A DNA stretch of 64,000 bases from Aphelocoma coerulescens. Taxonomy: Eukaryota; Chordata; Aves; Passeriformes; Corvidae. Positions within the stretch are counted from its first letter, which is position 1. Each line of letters begins with the position of its first letter. The position numbers and the translations under genes were made by a program. The notes under the pieces were generated by a model, which saw only the letters and a list, made by a program, of their open reading frames with translations, was not told the origin of the DNA and made no database searches. Positions 1-10,300 of this stretch are shown here, in pieces. The stretch covers positions 124,001-188,000 of the forward strand of contig NW_027183579.1 of assembly GCF_041296385.1 (NCBI RefSeq), given 5' to 3'.

Positions 1-1000
1 AGCTTGGGGGGCACAGGGGGGCAGTGGGGTCAGTGGGGTGGGCATTGGGGTCAGTGGGGGCAGTGGGGGCAGTGGGGTGGGCATTGGGGGCACTGGGGTC
101 AGTGGGGACAGCAGCACCAGCTCCGTGGTCAGCTCGGGGGGCACAGGGGGGCATGGGTCAGGGGGGTCAGTGGGGGCAGTGGGGTGGGCACTGGGGCAGC
201 AGCGCCAGCTCCGTGGTCAGCTCTGGGGGGCACAGGGGGGCATGGGTCAGTGGGGTGGGCATTGGGGTCAGTGGGGACAGTGGGGTGGGCATTGGGGTCA
301 GTGGGGACAGCAGCGCCAGCTCCGTGGTCAGCTCTGGGGGGCACGGGGGGGCACGGGTCAGTGGGGTGGGCATTGGGGTCAGTGGGGGCACTGGGGGCAG
401 CAGCGCCAGCTCCGTGGTCAGCTCTGGGGGGCACAGGGGGGCAGTGGGGTCAGGGGGGGCATTGGGGGCACTGGGGTCAGTGGGGACAGCAGCGCCAGCT
501 CCGTGGTCAGCTCTGGGGGCACAGGGGGGCATGGGTCAGTGGGGTGGGCATTGGGGTCAGTGGGGTCAGTGGGGTGGGCACTGCGGGGTCAGTGTGGGCA
601 CTGGGGGCAGCAGCGCCAGCTCAGTGGTCAGCTCTGGGGGCACAGGGGGGGCATGGGTCAGTGGGGGCAGTGGGGTGGACATTGGGGTCAGTGGGGGCAG
701 CAGCGCCAGCTCCGTGGTCAGCTCTGGGGGCACGGGGGGGCATGGGTCAGTGGGGTGGGCATTGGGGTCAGTGGGGGCACTGGGGGCAGCAGTGCCAGCT
801 CCGTGGTCAGCTCTGGGGGGCACAGGGGGGGCATGGGTCAGTGGCGTGGGCACTGGGGTCAGTGGGGTCAGTGGGGTGGGCACTGAAGGGTCAGTGGGGT
901 CAGTGGGAGCAGGGGGGTGGGCACTGTGGGGTCAGTGGGGTCAGTGGGCACTGTGGGGTCAGTGGGGTCAGCAGGGCAGCTCTGGGGTCAGCTCTGGGGA
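1..1000. repeat. LENG8 3'-splice-site minisatellite, contig A part
   Basis: About 8 copies (near 115, 205, 316, 407, 497, 608, 706, 796) of the splice-site phrase. On the minus strand it reads CCCCAG then AGCTGACCACGGAGCTGG, which is the acceptor and first codons of the LENG8 exon at 38572. The copies are separated by runs of cagtggggtgggcattgggg. The same array is at 38573-40696. Confidence 0.95.
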
Positions 1001-1331
1001 GCTCCCTGAGAGCCCCCCCACGTTTTAGGGACCCCCCCGGGATTTTGGGGACCCTCCCCGAGTTCCAGGGACCCTCCCCGAATTCCAGGGACCCCCACAG
1101 AATTCCAGGGACCCCCCCCCCGAATTCCAGGGACCCCCCCTGACCCCCCAGCACTCCGGCCCCACCTTGGCTCCAGGTCGGGACCACCCCGAGCTGGCTC
1201 TGACTGCGGCGTCCCCCTGAACTGCCCCGAACTTTGGGGACTCCCCCGGGGTTTTGGGGACCCCCGCGGGGTTTTAGGGACCCCCCCCCCGGGTTTTAGG
1301 GACCCCTCCCCGAGGATTTCGGGGCCCCCAC

Positions 1332-4300
1332 CTCCGGAGTTGTTGGTGAACATGCAGTAGAGGATGCGGTAGGCCGTGAACTCGCCCACGCAGCCGGGCA
1401 GGCTCTCCCCGTACAGCGCCTTCAGCTGCGTCTGGCACTGGTTGAACTCCTCGTGGTCACCCTGGGGAGGGGGCAGAGAGACCCTCGGAGACCCCTCCCC
1501 AAAATCTGGGTGTGGGTGGGGGTCCCCAAAAGTTCCCCCCCCCCCCCGGACCCACCTTCTCCAGAGCGATGCGGGCGTGGGTCTCGTAAACCTCGACCGT
1601 GAACTCGGTGCGGACGCCCTGGACCTGGGGGGAAGGAGGGCCCGGAATTTGGGGAGGGTCCCAAAAAAAATGCGGGGAGGGGGTGCCAAAACATGAAGGG
1701 GGAAGGCCAGGATCAAGGGAGGGGAGCCCAAAATTTAGGGGAGGGCAAGCAAATCCTGGGGAGTCAGCGCAGAAATTCACGGGAAACGAAATCCACCTGG
1801 GAACACCCCCCAAAATACCCCAAAATACCCCAAAAATCACCTGGGACCCCCCAAAGCATCTGAGACCACCCCAAAATCACCTGGGACCCCCCAAAAATAC
1901 CCCAAACTACTCCAAAATCCACCTGAGACTCCCCCAAATCATCTGAGACCACCCCAAAACCACCTGGGACCCCCAAATCATCTGAGACCACCCCAAAATC
2001 CACCTGGGACCCCCCAAAATACCCAAGACCACCCCAAAATCCACCTGGGACCCCCCAAAATACCCGAGACCACCCCAAAACCACCTGGGACCCCCCCAAA
2101 ATACCTGACACCACCCCAAACATCACCTGGGACCCCCTCAAGTCATCTGAGACCACCCCAAAACCACCTGGGAACACCCCAAAATACCCGAGACCACCCC
2201 AAAAATCACCTGGGACACCCCAAAATACCCGAGACCACCCCAAAAATCACCCCCAAATCATCCGAAACCACCCCAAAATCCACCTGGGACCCCTCAAGTC
2301 ACCTGAGACCACCCCAAAACCACCTGAGCCCCCCCTAAAATCACCCGAGACCACCCCAAAATACCCGAGACCACCCCAAAAATCACCTGGGACGCCCAAA
2401 ATTCACCTGAGTTCCCCAAAACCTGAGACTCCCTGCCCTCAAACCGGGGACCCCCTCACTTTGGGGTGCTGTGCAGGGATCTGGGACCCCCCCCGGGACC
2501 CCTCCCCGAATTGGGGCCCCCCCTCACCGTCAGGTCCTGCCGCAGGGATTTCAGCTGCTCGCAGGCCCAGGCGTAGTCACGGTGCTGCTGCCAATGGGAT
2601 CGGACCAGGGCCAGCGCCTGGCGCAGCACCTGCACCCCAAAAACAGGGTCAGCGGGACCCCAAAAACCAGGGTCAGCCACCCCAAAAACCTCAGGGTCAG
2701 TGGGACCCCAAAAACAGGGTCAGTGGGACCCCAAAAACAGGGTCAGCCACCCCAAAAACCCCGGGGTCAGTGGGACCCCAAAAACAGGGTCAGTGGGACC
2801 CCAAAACCAGGGTCAGCCACCCCAAAACCAGGGTCAGCCACCCCAAAAACCTCAGGGTCAGTGGGACCCCAAAAACAGGGTCAGTGGGACCCCAAAAACA
2901 GGGTCAGCCACCCCAAAAACCTCAGGGTCAGTGGGACCCCAAAAACAGGGTCAGTGGGACCCCAAAAACAGGGTCAGCCACCCCAAAAACCCCGGGGTCA
3001 GTGGGACCCCAAAAACAGGGTCAGTGGGACCCCAAAAACAGGGTCAGCCACCCCAAAAACCAGGGTCAGCCACCCCAAAAACCCCGGGGTCAGTGGGACC
3101 CCAAAAACAGGGTCAGTGGGACCCCAAAAACCAGGGTCAGTGGGACCCCAAAAACCAGGGTCAGCCACCCCAAAAACCCCGGGGTCAGTGGGACCCCAAA
3201 AACAGGGTGAAGCCACCCCAAAAACCCCGGGGTCAGTGGGACCCTAAAAACCAGGGTCAGCCACCCCAAAAACCCTGGGGTCAGTGGGACCCTAAAAACC
3301 AGGGTCAGCCACCCCAAAAACCCTGGGGTCAGTGGGACCCCAAAAACCCCGGGGTCAGTGGGACCCTAAAAACAGGGTCAGCCACCCCAAAAACCCCGGG
3401 GTCAGTGGGACCCCAAAAACAGGGTCAGCCACCCCAAAAACCTCAGAGTCAGTGGGACCCCAAAAACAGGGTCAGCCACCCCAAAAACCTGGGTGGATTT
3501 GGGGCATTTTGGGGTGGATTTGGGGTGGATTTGGGGTGGATTTGGGACATTTTGGGGTCACTCACGGGCACGGGCCGCACGGTGGCCGGGTCGGGCGCGC
3601 AGGTGAGGTTTTGGGGTGGATTTGGGGTGGATTTGGGGTGGATTTGGGACATTTTGGGGTGGATTTGGGGTATTTAGGGGTGGATTTGGGGTGGATTTGG
3701 GACATTTTGGGGTGGATTTGGGGTGGATTTGGGACATTTTGGGGTGGATTTGGGGTGGATTTAGGACATTTTGGGGTGGATTTGGGGTGGATTTGGGCTA
3801 TTTAGGGTCACTCACGGGCACGGGCCGCACGGTGGCCGGGTCGGGCGCGCAGGTGAGGTTTTGGGGTGGATTTGGGGAGGATTTGGGGTGGATTTGGGAC
3901 ATTTTGGGGTGGATTTGGGGTGGATTTGGGGTGGATTTGGGGTGAATTTGGGCTATTTAGGGTCACTCACGGGCACGGGCCGCACGGTGGCCGGGTCGGG
4001 CGCGCAGGTGAGCCGCAGGTAGCGCTTGGTCACCTCCTGGCACGTGCCCAGGATCTTCACGTGCGCCCAGTCCAGGCCCTCGGCGGGGCCGGGCCCGGGG
4101 GGGGTCCCCGCGGCCGGGGGGGGGGTTGGGCCGCGGCTTTTTGGGGTGGCCCGCGCCCCCCGCGCCCCCCGCGCCCCCCGCGCCCCCCGAGCCCCCCTGG
4201 AAGCGCTGGGCCCGGCGCTGGCGCCGCAGCTCCCGCTCGGGGTCCTCGGGGTCGGGGGGCGGCCGGCGGCGAGCGCGGCGGGGGGGCCCCGGCTCCGGCC

Positions 4301-7300
4301 TGGCCACGGGGGGGGCGGAGGGGGGGGGGGGGCAACGGGGTTTGGGGTGAGAAACGGGAATTTGGGGGAAACTGACGGGTCCCTGTGCAGCCCCAGTGCA
4401 GCCCCAGTGCCTCCCAGTGCAGCCCAGTTCCTCCCAGTGCAGCCCCAGTGCAGCCCAGTGCAGCCCCAGTGCCTCCCAGTGCAGCCCAGTTCCTCCCAGT
4501 GCAGCCCCAGTGCCTCCCAGTGCAGCCCAGTTCACCCCAGTTCACCCCAGTGCAGCCCAGTTCACCCCAATCCAGCCCCAATCCCTCCCGGAACGATCCC
4601 AGTCCCCCCCAGTTCACCCCAGTCCCTCCCAGTGCCCCCCAGTGCCCCCCAAACCAATCCCAGTTTCCCCCCAGTGCCCCCCAGTCCCCCCAAACAATCC
4701 GTTTCCCCCCAGTCCCTCCCAGACCAATCCCAGTTTCCCCCCAGTCCCCCCCAGACCAATCCCAGTTCCCCCCAGACCAATCCCAGTCCCCCCCCACTCC
4801 CTCCCAGTTCCCCCAGACCAATCCCAGTTTTCCCCCAGTGCCCCCCAGTTCCCCCTAAACCAATCCCAGTTTCCCCCCAGTCCCCCCAGTCCCTCCCAGT
4901 GCCCCCCAGTTCCCCCCAGACCAATCCCAGTCCCCCCCAGACCAATCCCAGTGTCCCCCAAACCAATCCCAGTTCCCCCTAAACCAATCCCAGTCCCTCC
5001 CAGTGCCCCCCAGACCAATCCCAGTCCCCCCCAGTCCCTCCCAGTGCTCCCAGTACCTCTTGCCGCGCTGGGCCCGGGCCCGGCCGCGCTCCAGGGCCCC
5101 CCCCCGGCCGCGGGGTTTGGGGGGGCCCCCCCTGCGCCCCCCGGGCCGGGACTCGGCCCCCGAGGCCGACGAGTCCGACTCCGAGTCACTGCGGGGAACT
5201 GGGGTTACTGGGGGCACTGGGAGGGACTGGGGGGGACTGGGGGGGGATTGGGATGGACTGGGAGGGGACTGGGAGGGACTGGGGGGCACTGGGGGGGACT
5301 GGGAGGGACTGAGGGGCACTGGGAGGGCCTGGGGGGGACTGGGAGGGGATTGGGAGGGGATTGGGAGGGACTGGGAGGGGATTGGGAGGGACTGGGGGGA
5401 ACTGGGGGGGACTGGGAGGGGATTGGGAGGGGATTGGGAGGGACTGGGAGGGGATTGGGAGGGACTGGGGGGAACTGGGGCGGACTGGGAGGGACTGGGA
5501 GGGGATTGGGAGGGGACTGGGGGGGACTGGGGGGGGACTGGGGGGGACTGGGAGGGACTGGGTGGAACTGGGGGGGACTGGGGGGGACTGGGAGGGGACT
5601 GGGGGAGACTGGGAGGGACTGGGAGGGGGTACTGGGATCGGTTTGAGGGGACTGGAGGGTGACTGGGGAGGTTTGGGGCGGATTTTGGGTGGATTTGGGG
5701 TTATTTGGGGCCCTCAGGGGTGGATTTTTTCAGGGATTTTTTCGGGGTGGATTTTGGGTGGATTTGGGGTGGATTTGGGGCGTCTCAGGGAGTTTTTGGG
5801 GTCCCACCTGCGCCGGCAGTGCCGCCCCGGCGAGCGGGACGAGGAGCGGGAGCGGGAATGGGGCACCAGGGGAGGATTTGGGGAGGATTTGGGGTGGATT
5901 TGGGGTGGATTTTTTTGGGGATTTTTTTCAGGGATTTTTTTGGGGTGGATTTGGGGTGGATTTGGGGTGGTTTTGGGGTCCCACCTGCGCCGGCAGTGCC
6001 GCCCCGGCGAGCGGGACGAGGAGCGGGAGCGGGAGCCGCTGGAGGAGGAGCTGTTCTCCTTCATGAACACGTTCCGGTTCCCGAATTTGGTGGGGAACCC
6101 CCCCCCGCCCCCCCCCCCGCGCCCGGGACCCCCCGGGACCCCCCCCCCCGAGCCTGGGGGGGCCCCCCCGAGCCCGGGGGGCGCTGGGGGGGGGCCGGGG
6201 GGGGCCCCGGGGAGGGGCTGGGCCGGGCCTGGGGCAGCTCCCAGCGCTTCTTCTTGGGGCTCCCGGCGCCGTCCCGGCTCAGCCTGCGGGGAAATCCCGG
6301 AGTTTGGGGGGTCAGAGGGGGAAATTCCCGAAATTTGGGGGGAAATCCCGGAGTTTGGGGGGTCAGAGGGGGAAATTCCCGAAATTTGGGGGGAAATCCC
6401 AGAGTTTGGGGGGTCAGAGGGGGAAATTCCCGAAATTTGGGGGGAAATCCCGGAGTTTGGGGGGTCAGAGGGGGGAAATTCCCGAAATTTGGGGGGAAAT
6501 CCCGGAGTTTGGGGGGTCAGAGAAGGGATTTGGGGGGAAATCCCGGAGTTTGGGGGGTCAGAGGGGGGATTTGGGGGGAAATCCCGGAGTTTGGGGGGTC
6601 AGAGGGGGAAATTCCCGAAATTTGGGGGGAAATCCCGGAATTTGGGGGGTCAGAGAGGGGATTTGGGGGGAAATCCCAGAGTTTGGGGGGTCAGAGGGGG
6701 GATTTGGGGGGTCAGAGAGGGGATTTGGGGGGAAATCCCGGAGTTTGGGGGGTCAGAGAGGGGATTTGGGGGGTCAGAGAGGGGATTTGGGGGGAAATCC
6801 CGGAGTCTGGGGGGTCAGAGAGGGGATTTGGGGGGAAATCCCGGAGTTTGGGGGGTCAGAGAAGGGATTTGGGGGGAAATCCCGGAGTTTGGGGGGTCAG
6901 AGGGGGGATTTGGGGGGAAATCCCGGAGTTTGGGGGGTCAGAGGGGGGAAATTCCCGAAATTTGGGGGGAAATCCCGGAATTTGGGGGGTCAGAGAGGGG
7001 ATTTGGGGGGAAATCCCAGAGTTTGGGGGGTCAGAGGGGGGATTTGGGGGGCCAGAGAGGGGATTTGGGGGGAAATCCCGGAGTTTAGGGGGTCAGAGAG
7101 GGGATTTGGGGGGTCAGAGAGGGGATTTGGGGGGAAATCCCGGAGTTTGGGGGGTCAGAGAGGGGATTTGGGGGGAAATCCCGGAGTTTGGGGGGTCAGA
7201 GAGGGGATTTGGGGGGAAATCCCGGAGTTTGGGGGGTCAGAGAGGGGATTTGGGGGGAAATCCCGGAGTTTGGGGGGTCAGAGGGGGGAAATTCCCGAAA

Positions 7301-10300
7301 TTTGGGGGGAAATCCCGGAGTTTGGGGGGTCAGAGGGGGAAATTCCCGAAATTTGGGGGGAAATCCCGGAGTTTGGGGGGTCAGAGGGGGAAATTCCCGA
7401 AATTTGGGGGGAAATCCCGGAGTTTGGGGGGTCAGAGGGGGAAATTCCCGAAATTTGGGGGGAAATCCCGGAGTTTGGGGGGTCAGAGGGGGAAATTCCC
7501 GAAATTTGGGGGGAAATCCCGGAATTTGGGGGGTCAGAGGGGGAAATTCCCGAAATTTGGGGGGAAATCCCGGAGTTTGGGGGGTCAGAAGGGGGAAATT
7601 CCCGAAATTTGGGGGGAAATCCCGGAATTTGGGGGGTCAGAGGGGGAAATTCCCGAAATTTAGGGGGAAATTCCCGAAATTTGGGGGGAAATCCCGGAGT
7701 TTGGGGGGTCAGAAGGGGGAAATTCCCGAAATTTGGGGGGAAATCCCGGAATTTGGGGGGTCAGAGGGGGAAATTCCCGAAATTTAGGGGGAAATTCCCG
7801 AAATTTGGGGGGAAATCCCGGAGTTTGGGGGGTCAGAGAGGGAAAATTCCCGAAATTTGGGGGGAAATCCCGGAATTTGGGGGGTCAGAGGGGGGAAATT
7901 CCCGAAATTTGGGGGGAAATCCCGGAGTTTGGGGGGTCAGAGAGGGAAAATTCCCGAAATTTGGGGGGAAATCCCAGAATTTGGGGGGTCAGAGAGGGGA
8001 CCTGGGGGGAAATTTTAGGGCTGATTTCAGGCAGATTTTTGGGAGTTTTTGGGGCACTTTTGGGCAAAATTTTTGGGGATTTTTGGGGCGGTTTGAAGCA
8101 GATTTTTGGGGTATTTCAGGGCCGATTCCAGGCAGATTTTTTGGGAGTTTTTGGGGCAGTTTTGGGCGGATTTTTTGGTGACTTCTAGGGCGGTTTTAGG
8201 CAAATTTTTTTGGGTATTTCAGGGCCGATTCCAAGCAAATTTTTTGGGGGTTTTTTGGGGCGGTTTTGGAGCGGTTTCAGGCAGATTTTCTGGTATTTTT
8301 GGAGCAGTTCTGGGCAGATTTTTTGGGGGTTTTTGGGGCTGATTTCAGGCAGGTTTTTTGGGAATTTTTGGGTCGGTTTTGGGCTGATTTCAGGCAGATT
8401 TTTGGGGAGTTTTTGGGGTGGTTTTGGGGCGTTTTCAAGCAGATTTTTTGGGGGTATCTCAGAACCGATTCCACGCAGCTTTTGGGGGTTTTTGGGTCGG
8501 TTTTGGGGTGATTTCAGGCAGATTTTTGGGGGTTTTTGGAGCGGTTTTGGGCTGATTTCAGGCAGATTTTTTGGGGGGTTTTGGGTAGGTTTTGGGCTGA
8601 TTTCAGGCAGATTTTTTGGGAGTTTTTGGGTCAGTTTTGGGGCGTTTTCAAGCAGAATTTTTCGGGGATCTCAGAACCGATTCCATGCAGCTTTTGGGGT
8701 TTTTGGGTCGGTTCTGGGCTGATTTCAGGCAGATTTTTTGGGGGTTTTTGGGTCGGTTCTGGGCAGATTTTTTCGGGGTATCTCAGAACCGATTCCACGC
8801 AGCTTTTGGGGATTTTTGGGTCGGTTTTGGGGTGATTTCAGGCAGATTTTTGGGGGTTTTTGGAGCGGTTTTGGGCTGATTTCAGGCAGATTTTTTGGGG
8901 GTTTTTGGGTAGGTTTTGGGCTGATTTCAGGCAGATTTTTTGGGAGTTTTTGGGGCAGTTCTGGGCAGATTTTTTTAGGAGTTTTTGGGTCGGTTTTGGG
9001 GCGTTTTCAAGCAGAATTTTTCGGGGATCTCAGAACCGATTCCATGCAGCTTTTGGGGGTTTTTGGAGCGGTTTTGGGCTGATTTCAGGCAGATTTTTTG
9101 GGAGTTTTTGGGTCGGTTTTGGGCTGATTTCAGGCAGATTTTTTGGGAGTTTTTGGGGCAGTTCTGGGCAGATTTTTGGGGAGTTTTTGGGTCGGTTCTG
9201 GGCTGATTTCAGGCAGATTTTTGGGGAGTTTTTGGGTCAGTTTTGGGGCGTTTTCAAGCACATTTTTTTCGGGGGTATCTCAGAACCGATTCCACGCAGC
9301 TTTTGGGGCTTTTTGGAGCGGTTCTGGGCTGATTTCAGGCAGATTTTTGGGGAGTTTTTGGGTCAGTTCTGGGCTGATTTCAGGCAGATTTTTTGGGAGT
9401 TTTTGTGTCAGTTTTGGGCTGATTTTTGGGAGTTTTTGGGTCAGTTTTGGGCTGATTTCAGGCAGATTTTTTGGGAGTTTTTGGGGCAGTTCTGGGCAGA
9501 TTTTTTGGGAGTTTTTGGAGCGGTTTTGGGCTGATTTTAGGCAGATTTTTTGGGAGTTTTTGGGGCGGTTTTGGGCTGATTTCAGGCAGATTTTTTGGGA
9601 GTTTTTGGGGCAGTTTTGGGGCGTTTTCAAGCAGATTTTTTCGGGTATCTCAGAACCGATTCCACGCAGCTTTTGGGGGTTTTTGGAGCGGTTTTGGGCT
9701 GATTTTTTGGGAGTTTTTGGGTCAGTTTTGGGCTGATTTCAGGCAGATTTTTTGGGAGTTTTTAGGTCGGTTTTGGGCTGATTTCAGGCAGATTTTTTGG
9801 GAGTTTTTGGGGCAGTTCTGGGCAGATTTTTTGGGAGTTTTTGGGTCAGTTTTGGGGCGTTTTCAAGCACATTTTTTTCGGGAATCTCAGAACCGATTCC
9901 ACGCAGCTTTTTTGGGGTTTTTTTTTTTTTTTTTCTTTTACCCACCCGGGGAGGGGCTCCCTGCTCCAGTCGATGGTGAAGGCGGAGCCGTCCTGCAGCC
10001 GCGCCTGCAGCAGCTCCTTGAGCAGCTTCTCGGTGCGGTCCTTGTCCTCCTCGGACTCGCAGGCCGTGAAGCAGCGCTGCACGTACGCCTTCATCTCGGG
10101 GGGCCAGTCCTCGGGCTTGCCCCTGGGGGGGCCACGGGGCTCCCTGGGGGGGGTTTTGGGGGGTCCAGGGGTGATTTCGGGGCCATTTGGGGCTCCCCAC
10201 TCCCGGCGGATGGGTGTGGGGGGATCCCGCGCCTCGGGATGGGGGATGGGGGGGTCTCTGAGGGGTTTTTGGGGTCCTTAAGGGGGTTTTGGGGTCCTTA

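Noticed and set aside
5705..8181. Frames of 575-652 codons rich in [14 protein letters not shown]
   Set aside because: Repeat units without stops in several frames at once; lies in an intron.
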